This document shows, one piece after another, positions 51,895 through 60,003 of a DNA stretch of 64,000 nucleotides. This stretch comes from SIG440 sp045645485. Lineage in GTDB: Bacteria; Bacillota; Clostridia; Monoglobales; Monoglobaceae. The stretch covers positions 36,991-100,990 of the forward strand of contig JAZRIX010000020.1 in assembly GCA_045645485.1 (NCBI GenBank), written 5' to 3'. Each line of letters opens with the position of its first letter. Position 1 is the first letter of the stretch. Below the pieces are notes generated by a model. It did not search any database and was not told the DNA's origin. It saw nothing but the letters and a program-made list of their open reading frames with translations. Made by a program: the position numbers and the translations under genes.

Positions 51895-53181
51895 ATGGAG
51901 GAGAAAAAAACATCCACCAGACATGAAAAAAGAATAAAGAAAAAAAAGAACAGAAGAAATTTTGCTTTTATTCTGTTTGTGGCTTTTGTGCTGTGTGTTG
52001 CTTTTAATGTTATTATTAATATGGGTGACAGACTTGAAACCATGATTGTCCGACGGGGCAGTGAGGAGGAGAGCATAGAAACAGACGGATATATATTCAG
52101 GGAGCAGACAGTAATAAACGCTCCTGAAGGCGGTTTTCTCCGCTACGAAGCCGATGAGGACCAGCGTGTTAAAAAGGGTGAGCTTGTTGCTTATGTCTAT
52201 GAAAAGGAGATAAGTCCTTCGGCAAACAGTGAGCTTAAGGCAGTAGAAGCAGAAATTGAAAAGCTTTCTTCAAAAACGGGAAAACGTGATGTTTTCAGCA
52301 GTGACTCAAAAAAGGTGGAACAGACCATTGCCAGAAATCTTAAGCAGATTCCCCGTCTCGGCTATCAGAACGAGGCTGAAAAAATTGCTGAAATCAGAGA
52401 TGAGATTGATGAGCTTATCAAAAGCCAAAGGGTAATAAAAGGCGAGAGTACGGCAGAAAATGAGGAAAATGAGCTTGAAAGGCTGAAACAGAAAAAAGCG
52501 GTGCTGGAGGCTGAACACGGTATTGACCGCAGCCCGGTTTATGCACCCGTGGCAGGAAGCTTTACTGCAAATCTTGACGGACTTGAAGATGTTTATACCA
52601 TTGAAGCTGTGGAGAATATAACACCCTCCTCTCTCAAGGAGCTTGGACGGAAAAATCCCAAAAACAACTCCACAAACAAAATCAGTAAGGATGCTCCTCT
52701 TGGAAAGATTGTTAACAATTACAAATGGTATGTGGCGGTGTTGCTTGATGCAAAGGTTGCAGAAGATTTGGATGTTGGCGACAGTGTTGAAATACGCTTC
52801 AATGAGCTGAATGTCCGTACTGTTCAGGGAACGGTGGCGGCTGTCTCGCCTGAAGAGGGTGGAAAGGTTGCGGTTGCCGTCAAATCAAGCAAGTACGTTG
52901 AAGCAATTTATTCAACCTCAAAGGTGTCTGTTGAGCTTATCAAGCATTCCTATGAAGGGCTCAAGATTCCCTCTGAGAGTATCCGTATTGTTGACGGAAA
53001 AACGGGAGTATATGTTGTGAGGAATGACAAAGCGAGATTCTTCCCCGTGAAAATTCTGTACAACAACAAAAAATGGGCTGTTATTTCTGAAAGCCTGCCT
53101 GACGGCGAAACCACAATAAAGCTCTATGATGAACTGATTGTGGACGGGAAAAATTTATATGATAACAAGGTCGTGAGATAA
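51895..53181 (+). CDS. Membrane-anchored HlyD-like protein of unknown role
   Basis: About 428 residues from ATG 51895 (ribosome site TGGAG); an ATG at 51877 lacks a site. A very basic cytoplasmic N-terminus (KRIKKKKNRR), one membrane segment (about 28-48), then an extracellular part with a split biotinyl-lipoyl-like barrel (INAPEGGFLRYEADEDQRVKKGELVAYV), a helical/coiled-coil hairpin (about 105-210) and a second half resembling membrane-fusion proteins. No transporter is adjacent. It lies between miaA and the YggS-SepF-DivIVA cluster, and its stop abuts the yggS start, hinting at an envelope or division-related task. I cannot name a function. Confidence 0.8.
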   Translation: MEEKKTSTRHEKRIKKKKNRRNFAFILFVAFVLCVAFNVIINMGDRLETMIVRRGSEEESIETDGYIFREQTVINAPEGGFLRYEADEDQRVKKGELVAYVYEKEISPSANSELKAVEAEIEKLSSKTGKRDVFSSDSKKVEQTIARNLKQIPRLGYQNEAEKIAEIRDEIDELIKSQRVIKGESTAENEENELERLKQKKAVLEAEHGIDRSPVYAPVAGSFTANLDGLEDVYTIEAVENITPSSLKELGRKNPKNNSTNKISKDAPLGKIVNNYKWYVAVLLDAKVAEDLDVGDSVEIRFNELNVRTVQGTVAAVSPEEGGKVAVAVKSSKYVEAIYSTSKVSVELIKHSYEGLKIPSESIRIVDGKTGVYVVRNDKARFFPVKILYNNKKWAVISESLPDGETTIKLYDELIVDGKNLYDNKVVR

Positions 53182-53877
53182 ATGTTTTATATTGAAAAAA
53201 ATCTCGAGCAGGTTCGCACACAGATTAAGGAAGCAACAGAGGCTGCGGGCAGAGAAACGGAATCCGCAAGACTTATTGCTGTTACAAAAACCTACGGAAC
53301 AGACGTCATAAATGAAGCTATAAGGCTTGGGGTTCAGGACATAGGCGAAAACCGTGTTCAGGAGATTATGGAAAAGTATCAGGATGTTTTGCCTGTGAGG
53401 TGGCACCTTATCGGACACTTGCAAAAAAACAAGGTTAAGTATATAATAGACAAGGTGGAGCTTATTCACTCGGTGGACAGCTTTGAGCTGGCAAAGGAGA
53501 TTGATAAGCACGCAAAGAAGATTGACAAGGTTCAGAGGATTTTGCTTGAGGTGAATGTTTCGGGTGAGGAATCCAAATTCGGAATCAGACCTGATGAATG
53601 TGCTGACCTTTGTGAAAGAATAAGCCTTCTTGAAAATGTAAAAATTGAGGGCCTTATGACCATTGCTCCGTTTGTTGATGATGAAAAGCTCCTGACGGAG
53701 GTTTTTTCCGGACTCAGAACACTGGCAGAGAAAATTGAAGCAAAAAATCTGGACAGAGTGGATATGACAGAGCTTTCCATGGGTATGACAAATGATTTTC
53801 CCCTTGCAATCCGTGAGGGTGCAACAATGGTCAGAGTGGGAACCGGAATTTTTGGAAAAAGAGACTATACAAAATAA
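53182..53877 (+). CDS. YggS-family PLP-binding protein (PLPBP)
   Basis: 231 residues of the alanine-racemase-like fold type III PLP family. It binds pyridoxal phosphate and helps balance vitamin B6 and amino acid pools; no catalytic reaction is established. The PLP Lys is in LIAVTKTYG near residue 36; other landmarks are IGENRVQEIMEKY, WHLIGHLQKNKVK, VNVSGEESKFGI and ELSMGMTNDFPLAIREGATMVR in part. The position just before sepF matches the conserved ylmE-ylmF order of Gram-positives. Confidence 0.94.
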   Translation: MFYIEKNLEQVRTQIKEATEAAGRETESARLIAVTKTYGTDVINEAIRLGVQDIGENRVQEIMEKYQDVLPVRWHLIGHLQKNKVKYIIDKVELIHSVDSFELAKEIDKHAKKIDKVQRILLEVNVSGEESKFGIRPDECADLCERISLLENVKIEGLMTIAPFVDDEKLLTEVFSGLRTLAEKIEAKNLDRVDMTELSMGMTNDFPLAIREGATMVRVGTGIFGKRDYTK

Positions 53878-53894
53878 AAAATATGTGATATAAT
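53866..53894 (+). promoter_or_regulatory. Possible promoter of sepF
   Basis: TATAAT (53889-53894) with TGA upstream, and a weak TATACA (53866-53871) 17 bases before it, at the end of yggS. Confidence 0.4.
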
Positions 53895-53981
53895 GTAGTA
53901 TAGGTATATGTGTCATTGGCAAAATGACCTGACAATGTTGTAAATTATTAAACTATAATATATATTCGGGAGGAAAAAATT

Positions 53982-54437
53982 ATGAGTATCGTAAACAAAA
54001 TGTTGAATCTTATTGGTTTTGAAACTCAGGAAGATTATGAAGAAGAGTTGATTGAAAGCAGTGAGTTCTCAAACAGCAATGTCTATGATGACGATGAAAT
54101 CGAGACTATCGACGGCGGAAAACGCAACAAGGTTGTCAAGATTCATACAACTGCTCAGCTCAAGCTGGTTGTTATGCAACCCGAGAATTTTGAGGATGCA
54201 AGAGATATTGCAAATCACCTCAAGAACAAGAAGCCTGTTGTAATCAACCTTGAAAATGTTGAAAGAAATCTTTCACAGAGAATCGTGGACTTCCTCAGCG
54301 GTGCGGTTTATGCCCTTGACGGAAATATCCAGAAGGTTTCAAACGGTATATTCCTTATTGCTCCCTATAATGTTGGTATTATGGGTGACTTCAAGGACGA
54401 ACTCAGAAACAAGGGAATTTTCCCCTGGAACAGCTGA
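53982..54437 (+). CDS. sepF: Cell division protein SepF
   Basis: 151 residues. SepF tethers FtsZ to the membrane and shapes the septum in Gram-positives. An N-terminal amphipathic membrane anchor (MSIVNKMLNLIGF), an acidic linker (about 17-45), then the SepF core: IHTTAQLKLVVMQPENFEDA in part, KKPVVINLENVE, RIVDFLSGAVYALDG and the closing FLIAPYNVGI. A GGGAGGA ribosome site precedes the ATG. Its stop overlaps the ylmH start (TGATG). Confidence 0.96.
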   Translation: MSIVNKMLNLIGFETQEDYEEELIESSEFSNSNVYDDDEIETIDGGKRNKVVKIHTTAQLKLVVMQPENFEDARDIANHLKNKKPVVINLENVERNLSQRIVDFLSGAVYALDGNIQKVSNGIFLIAPYNVGIMGDFKDELRNKGIFPWNS

Positions 54438-55192
54438 TGACTGTCGGTGCAGAAGAAAAAATGCTCATTGCAAGAGCTGAAGATACGGTGGAGCTTTGTG
54501 AAAAGCAAAACTGTATAAAATTTCTGGGATTTCTCACACCCACAGAGGCGGAGCTTGTAAGGCGAAACGTCAGAAAAAGCTCTGTTTCAACAGTTTTCTT
54601 CGGTGGATATCCTGATGCGGAGCGTACCCTTTTTGTGGCACTTCCTGACTATCTGGAGGAGGACAGTGCGGAGGAGCTTGTGTCGGTTGTGGAGATTACG
54701 GGCAGAGAAATCGGTGAGCTGAAGCATCCTGATTTTCTCGGAAGCCTGCTGGGTCTCGGAATAAAGAGAGAGAAAATCGGCGATATCCTTGTTCTGGAAA
54801 ACAGATGTCTGGTTTTTGCGGCAGAAAATATTGCGGAATATATTGCAGAAAACCTTTCAAAAGTCGGAAGAAAGGGTGTAAATTGCAAATGCATCGAGCT
54901 GAACGCTGCAGAGATTCCGCCCAGAAAAACCGAACTGATTCACGGTACGGTTTCGGGTCTCAGGCTTGATGCTGTTGTGGCGGTTGCCATTCATTCATCC
55001 AGATCTGTTGCGGTGGAAGCACTTTCTCAGGGAAGGGTTTTTGTGAACTGGATTCAGACAGAAAGCCCTTCATTCAAAATAAAGCCGGGAGATGTTTTTT
55101 CGGTAAGAGGCTACGGAAGATTCAGACTGACAGAGGAAGTGAATGAAACCCGAAAAGGAAGACTTGGTATTCGCATTGAGAAAATGATTTGA
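54437..55192 (+). CDS. ylmH: YlmH-like S4-domain RNA-binding protein
   Basis: 251 residues, the usual YlmH size. The N-terminal two thirds carry the YlmH-specific fold (ARAEDTVELCEKQNCIKFLGF in part, FFGGYPDAER, LGIKREKIGDILV); the C-terminus is an S4 RNA-binding domain (about 183-245; LRLDAVVAVAIHSSRSVA, GRVFVNW, GDVFSVRGYGRFR). YlmH homologues bind tRNA or ribosome-associated RNA and are linked to ribosome rescue and to the division cluster. It is coupled to sepF by an overlapping stop/start. Confidence 0.92.
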   Translation: MTVGAEEKMLIARAEDTVELCEKQNCIKFLGFLTPTEAELVRRNVRKSSVSTVFFGGYPDAERTLFVALPDYLEEDSAEELVSVVEITGREIGELKHPDFLGSLLGLGIKREKIGDILVLENRCLVFAAENIAEYIAENLSKVGRKGVNCKCIELNAAEIPPRKTELIHGTVSGLRLDAVVAVAIHSSRSVAVEALSQGRVFVNWIQTESPSFKIKPGDVFSVRGYGRFRLTEEVNETRKGRLGIRIEKMI

Positions 55193-55225
55193 AAAATTTG
55201 TTTATAATATGATGGAGGAAATATT

Positions 55226-55882
55226 ATGTTGACACCATTGGAAATTGAAAACCGAAAATTTAAAAAAGAGTTTCAGGGCTACAGCAAGGTGGAGGTTCAG
55301 GAATTTATCAGTGTGATTTCTGAAAACTATGAGCTTATTTACAAAGAAAACCTTGCAAACAAAGAAAAGATAACTATGCTCTCAAATGCCATCAAGCAGT
55401 ACAAGAGCATGGAAGAAACTCTGCAGAGCTCTATTGTTATTGCAAAGAGCACAAGTGATGAAATTATTCAGAACGCAAAAAGGAATGCGGATAATATTAT
55501 AAAGGAAGCAGAGAACAGAGCTTCTCAGCTCATTTCGGATGCGGGACGTGAGGTTACACGTGTCAGCTATGAGTATGAAGAAATGCGCAGAAGTGTTGAA
55601 GTTTTCAGAACAAAGATTATTTCTCTGCTTACTTCACAGCTTGATATTGTGAAGGAATTTGATTTACCCAAGGATGTTGAGACAAGGGCTGCCAAATACA
55701 GTGCAAATCCTCAGCATATTGAGCTGAAAACATCTCAAATGGATACAACTGCCGGTGTTATGTCAACTCTTGAAAAGCTGGAGCAGGTTACTATGGAGCT
55801 TCCAAAGATTGATGTTAATGAAAAAGGCGAGTTTGTGGAGAGAAACACCAAGGACGAAGCTGACGGCAAAAAGAAGAAATAA
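55226..55882 (+). CDS. divIVA: Septum/pole placement protein DivIVA
   Basis: 218 residues. The N-terminal membrane-binding module (LTPLEIENRKFKKEFQGYS in part) has the usual PxxIxxxxFxxxxxGY pattern and is followed by long coiled coils (about 30-135). DivIVA marks negatively curved membrane at poles and septa. The C-terminal 60 residues are less ordered and end in a charged tail (EADGKKKK). ATG 55226 follows ATGGAGGAAA. It closes the ylm-type block before lspA. Confidence 0.93.
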   Translation: MLTPLEIENRKFKKEFQGYSKVEVQEFISVISENYELIYKENLANKEKITMLSNAIKQYKSMEETLQSSIVIAKSTSDEIIQNAKRNADNIIKEAENRASQLISDAGREVTRVSYEYEEMRRSVEVFRTKIISLLTSQLDIVKEFDLPKDVETRAAKYSANPQHIELKTSQMDTTAGVMSTLEKLEQVTMELPKIDVNEKGEFVERNTKDEADGKKKK

Positions 55883-55907
55883 TACATAATACTTGCGGGT
55901 GAGACAG

Positions 55908-56384
55908 ATGATTTATTTCGTTATTGGGGTGGTGCTTGCTGCCGTAGACTTGCTGACAAAAGTTTGTGCAAATTCACGTCTTCAGGAGATTGGAACAATT
56001 CCGTTGATTGAAGGCGTGTTTCATCTCACTTATGTAGAGAACAGAGGTGCGGCATTCGGCATTCTCCAGAATCAAAGATGGTTTTTTGTGGTGATTGCTG
56101 TTGCTTTTGCGGCTGTTTTGGTATATGTTCTGCTGAAATTCAAAAACAGACCCGCACTTTTCAATCTCGGTCTTTGTTTTATGGCGGCAGGGGCACTGGG
56201 AAATACAATTGATAGAATCTGGCGGGGATTTGTAGTTGATTTTTTTGATTTCAGACTCATAAACTTCCCTGTTTTTAACGTTGCTGATATTTGTGTGTGC
56301 GTTGGCGCAGGGTTATTGGCAATTTTTTTTGTTTTTATCGACAAAAAAGAGAAGGATTGTGAAGAAAATGCTGTTGAAAGTTGA
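55908..56384 (+). CDS. lspA: Lipoprotein signal peptidase (signal peptidase II)
   Basis: About 158 residues from ATG 55908, supported by GGTGA five bases upstream; a TTG at 55893 would add five residues. LspA cleaves the signal peptide of diacylated prolipoproteins in the cytoplasmic membrane. Four membrane segments, the conserved VENRGAAFGILQNQ, and both catalytic Asp residues, one in GNTIDRIWRG and one in FNVADICVC. The 3' end overlaps the rluD start by 17 bases. Confidence 0.95.
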   Translation: MIYFVIGVVLAAVDLLTKVCANSRLQEIGTIPLIEGVFHLTYVENRGAAFGILQNQRWFFVVIAVAFAAVLVYVLLKFKNRPALFNLGLCFMAAGALGNTIDRIWRGFVVDFFDFRLINFPVFNVADICVCVGAGLLAIFFVFIDKKEKDCEENAVES

Positions 56385-57270
56385 TTTGGCAGGAAAGAGA
56401 CTGGATGCGTATCTTGCAGAAAATATTGAGAGCCTTACACGTTCGAGAATTCAGAAGCTTGTTTCTGAAGGCTTTGTTGTGGTAAACGGCAAAGAGGTAA
56501 AGTCAAATTACAAGCTTCGGGAAGGCGATGAGATTACAATTGAAATTCCCGAAGCCAAGGAAACGGAAATAGTGGCAGAGGAGATTCCTCTGGACATTGT
56601 CTTTGAGGATGACTGTATGCTTGTGGTGAACAAGCCTCAGGGGATGGTTGTTCATCCTGCGGCGGGGAACTACAGCGGAACACTGGTGAATGCACTGATG
56701 GCACATTGCGGAGACAGACTTTCGGGCATTAACGGTGAAATCCGACCCGGAATACTTCACAGAATAGACAAGGACACCAGCGGACTTCTTATGGTAGCAA
56801 AAAATGATACGGCACATCTGGGTCTTTCGGAACAGATAAAGGAGCACAGCCTGACAAGAGAATATCTTGCTCTGGTTCACGGGAAAATAAAAGAAGACAG
56901 CGGTACTATTGATGCTCCTATCGGTCGTGATGAAAAAGACCGCAAAAAAATGACAATTACACAGAAAAACTCCAAAAATGCGGTTACGCATTTTTTTGTA
57001 TTGGAAAGATTTGATAAATATACATTTATACGTTGCAGTCTTGAAACAGGACGTACACATCAGATAAGGGTTCATATGTCCAAAAACGGTCATCCCATTG
57101 TGGGCGATCCTGTTTACGGTGTGAAAAAAGAAGAGTTCAGACTGAACGGGCAGCTGCTTCATGCACATACTGTTGGATTTGTGCATCCCATATCGGGAGA
57201 ATATATGGAGTTTTCCAGGGAGCTGCCTGAATATTTTTCAGAGGTTCTGGAAAAACTGAGGAGGAAGTAA
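56368..57270 (+). CDS. rluD: RluD-family rRNA pseudouridine synthase
   Basis: About 300 residues from ATG 56368 inside the end of lspA; a GTG at 56359 is possible. N-terminal S4 domain (KRLDAYLAEN through REGDEITIEIP) and catalytic core with the active-site Asp in GILHRIDKDTSGLLMVAKN, then LVHGKI, TGRTHQIRVHM and GDPVYG. It probably modifies uridines in 23S rRNA, like RluD or the B. subtilis YlyB next to lspA; exact sites cannot be read from sequence. radC follows two bases later. Confidence 0.92.
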   Translation: MLLKVDLAGKRLDAYLAENIESLTRSRIQKLVSEGFVVVNGKEVKSNYKLREGDEITIEIPEAKETEIVAEEIPLDIVFEDDCMLVVNKPQGMVVHPAAGNYSGTLVNALMAHCGDRLSGINGEIRPGILHRIDKDTSGLLMVAKNDTAHLGLSEQIKEHSLTREYLALVHGKIKEDSGTIDAPIGRDEKDRKKMTITQKNSKNAVTHFFVLERFDKYTFIRCSLETGRTHQIRVHMSKNGHPIVGDPVYGVKKEEFRLNGQLLHAHTVGFVHPISGEYMEFSRELPEYFSEVLEKLRRK

Positions 57271-57272
57271 CT

Positions 57273-57968
57273 GTGGGTTTGCATGATAAACACAGAATGA
57301 GACTTGACAAAAAGGTCTGTGAAAACGGTCTTGAAATGCTGGAGCCTCATGAACAGCTTGAATACATTCTTTTCACTGTTTTTGCAAGAGGTGATACAAA
57401 TGCTCTTGCACACAGACTTCTGGACAGATTTATTTCTGTTGCCGGTGTTCTGAATGCGGATGTTGAAGAGCTTATGGAGGTTGATGGAGTAGGGCACAGA
57501 ACCGCTATGTTTTTGACGTCTCTTCCTGACCTTTTGGGTATTGTGGAAAGAAGTCTGACTGTTGATGCTCCTCCGCAGCTTGATACACCAGAAAAGATTG
57601 AAAAGTTTGCACGTACATATTTTTACGGAAAGCTCACCGAGGCGGCTTATCTCATAAGCCTCAATTCTACATACAGAATACTTGCTGTTCACAAAATTTC
57701 AGACGGTGCACAGCATGAGATATATGTTTATCCCTCAAGGGTTGTTAAAAGGGCAATCAGGGATAATGCAAGTGCAGTTATTGTGGTTCACAATCACCCT
57801 TGCGGCAGTGTAAAACCGTCGGTGGATGATATTATGGTTTCAAGAAATCTTGCCAGAGCACTTGATGCTGTTGATATTGTTTTTGCAGATAGTGTGATTA
57901 TTTCAGAGGGAAAAATATTCAGTATTCAAAAAAGCGGTTATATAGATGTAACCTCACGGGAATACTGA
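57273..57968 (+). CDS. radC: RadC family JAB-domain protein
   Basis: 231 residues from GTG 57273 (ribosome site GAGGAGGAAG). An N-terminal helix-hairpin-helix (LMEVDGVGHRTAMFLTSLP) precedes a JAB/MPN metalloprotease-like domain with metal ligands in VVHNHPCGSVKPSVDDI (HxH...D); the family norm there is HNHPSG, so Cys replaces Ser. The once-proposed DNA repair role of RadC is doubtful; its true function is unknown. It lies 64 bases upstream of uvrB. Confidence 0.92.
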   Translation: MGLHDKHRMRLDKKVCENGLEMLEPHEQLEYILFTVFARGDTNALAHRLLDRFISVAGVLNADVEELMEVDGVGHRTAMFLTSLPDLLGIVERSLTVDAPPQLDTPEKIEKFARTYFYGKLTEAAYLISLNSTYRILAVHKISDGAQHEIYVYPSRVVKRAIRDNASAVIVVHNHPCGSVKPSVDDIMVSRNLARALDAVDIVFADSVIISEGKIFSIQKSGYIDVTSREY

Positions 57969-58032
57969 CCGACAATCCGGAAAGACGGAAATTTTCTGAA
58001 AGAAAAGTTTAAGAACTTTTTGAGGTTGTGTT

Positions 58033-60003
58033 ATGGAATTTAAAGTGGAATCCCCCTACAAGCCTTCAGGCGACCAGCCTCAGGCAATAGAGGCACTGGC
58101 AAAGGGCATTCTTGACGGGGATAAGTTTCAGACACTTATGGGTGTTACGGGGTCAGGAAAGACCTTTACCATGGCAAACATTATTGAAAAGGTGCAAAAG
58201 CCAACCCTTGTTCTTGCCCACAACAAAACTCTTGCGGCACAGCTTTGCAGTGAGTTCAAGGAGATATTCCCAAACAATGCGGTGGAATACTTTGTTTCAT
58301 ACTATGACTACTATCAGCCTGAAGCGTATATTCCAAACTCCGACACTTACATTGAGAAGGATGCCCAGACCAATGAAGATATTGACAAGCTGCGTCACTC
58401 TGCGACAGCGGCTCTTTTTGAACGCCCCGATGTAATTATTGTTGCATCGGTTTCCTGTATTTACGGTCTTGGTGACCCTATTGACTACAATAATATGGTA
58501 ATTTCCCTTCGTACGGGGATGGAACGTGACCGTGACGAGGTTATTGAAAAGCTCATTGAAATCCAGTATGAGCGGAACGACATTAATTTTACACGAAACA
58601 AATTCAGGGTACGTGGAGATGTAATTGACGTTTTCCCTTCCTATTCATCGGGTAATGCTATAAGAATAGAATTTTTCGGTGACGAGGTTGACCGCATTGC
58701 GGAAATCAGTTCTGTTACAGGTGAGGTCATAAAGGTACTGAAGCACGTTGCGATTTACCCTGCTTCCCACTACGTTGCAAGCAAAGAAAAGCTTGAACGT
58801 GCAATCGGGCAGATTGAGGCGGAAATGGAAGCCAGAGTTGAGGAATTCAAGGCAAAGGAATGTCTTATTGAAGCTCAGCGTATAAAGGAAAGAACCAGAT
58901 ATGACATTGAAATGCTTCGTGAAACGGGGTTCTGTCAGGGCATTGAAAACTATTCACGGCACATAAGCGGCAGAGAACCGGGAAGCCCGCCTTTTACGTT
59001 GCTTGATTATCTACCCAAGGACTTTTTGCTGCTTGTAGACGAGTCACACGTTACCATTCCTCAGGTTCGGGCAATGTATGCAGGCGACCGTGCAAGAAAG
59101 AACAACCTTGTGGAATATGGTTTTCGACTGCCTTCGGCTTACGATAACAGGCCTCTTAATTTTGATGAATTTTATGACCATATAAATCAGGCGATTTTTG
59201 TCAGTGCAACGCCTGCAGATTTTGAAAAGGAGCGTTCAACCAGAATTGTTGAGCAGGTTATCCGTCCTACGGGACTCCTTGACCCCAAAATCTCGGTACG
59301 TCCCATTGACGGCCAGATTGATGATCTGTACGGTGAAATCAAGACAAGAATTGAAAAAAATGAAAGAGTGCTTGTGACAACCCTTACCAAAAAAATGGCG
59401 GAACGGCTTACCGAATACTTTGAGGAAATGGATTTGAAGGTTCGTTACCTTCATTCTGAGGTGGAAACCATTGAGAGAATGGAAATCATCCGTGATTTGA
59501 GACTTGGAGTTTTTGATGTTCTGGTAGGTATAAATCTTTTGAGAGAAGGTCTTGACATTCCTGAGGTATCTCTTGTGGCAATTCTTGATGCGGACAAGGA
59601 AGGCTTTTTGAGAAGCGATACCTCACTTATTCAGACAATCGGACGTGCGGCAAGAAATGCCGAGGGTACGGTTATAATGTATGCAGACACCGTTACGGGG
59701 TCAATGCAAAGAGCCATTTCAGAGACGGAACGCCGCCGTGAAATTCAGGCGGCATATAACGAAAAACACGGAATTATTCCAAGGACAATCCGAAAGGAAG
59801 TACACGAAATAATCGAGGCAACCGTTGCGGACAGCAAGGTTCCCAAACACGGAAGAAGAAATGCACAAGCGACATCAGCAAATGTAACGCAAAAGACCAT
59901 TGCCGAGCTTACAACGGAAATGAAGAAGGCGGCAGAGCTGCTGCAATTCGAATTGGCTGCGAAGCTTCGAGACGAGATAAGAAATTTAGGTGGAGAAATA
60001 TGA
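58033..60003 (+). CDS. uvrB: Excinuclease ABC subunit B
   Basis: 656 residues. UvrB is the helicase-like damage-verifying core of nucleotide excision repair. Motifs: Q-region SGDQPQAIEAL, Walker A GVTGSGKTFTMAN near residue 38, the damage-clamping beta-hairpin YYDYYQPEAYIP, DEXX-type LVDESHVTIPQ, GINLLREGLDIPEVSLV, QTIGRAARN, and the C-terminal UVR motif (LTTEMKKAAELLQFELAAKLRDE in part). The uvrA start overlaps its stop, as is common. Confidence 0.97.
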   Translation: MEFKVESPYKPSGDQPQAIEALAKGILDGDKFQTLMGVTGSGKTFTMANIIEKVQKPTLVLAHNKTLAAQLCSEFKEIFPNNAVEYFVSYYDYYQPEAYIPNSDTYIEKDAQTNEDIDKLRHSATAALFERPDVIIVASVSCIYGLGDPIDYNNMVISLRTGMERDRDEVIEKLIEIQYERNDINFTRNKFRVRGDVIDVFPSYSSGNAIRIEFFGDEVDRIAEISSVTGEVIKVLKHVAIYPASHYVASKEKLERAIGQIEAEMEARVEEFKAKECLIEAQRIKERTRYDIEMLRETGFCQGIENYSRHISGREPGSPPFTLLDYLPKDFLLLVDESHVTIPQVRAMYAGDRARKNNLVEYGFRLPSAYDNRPLNFDEFYDHINQAIFVSATPADFEKERSTRIVEQVIRPTGLLDPKISVRPIDGQIDDLYGEIKTRIEKNERVLVTTLTKKMAERLTEYFEEMDLKVRYLHSEVETIERMEIIRDLRLGVFDVLVGINLLREGLDIPEVSLVAILDADKEGFLRSDTSLIQTIGRAARNAEGTVIMYADTVTGSMQRAISETERRREIQAAYNEKHGIIPRTIRKEVHEIIEATVADSKVPKHGRRNAQATSANVTQKTIAELTTEMKKAAELLQFELAAKLRDEIRNLGGEI

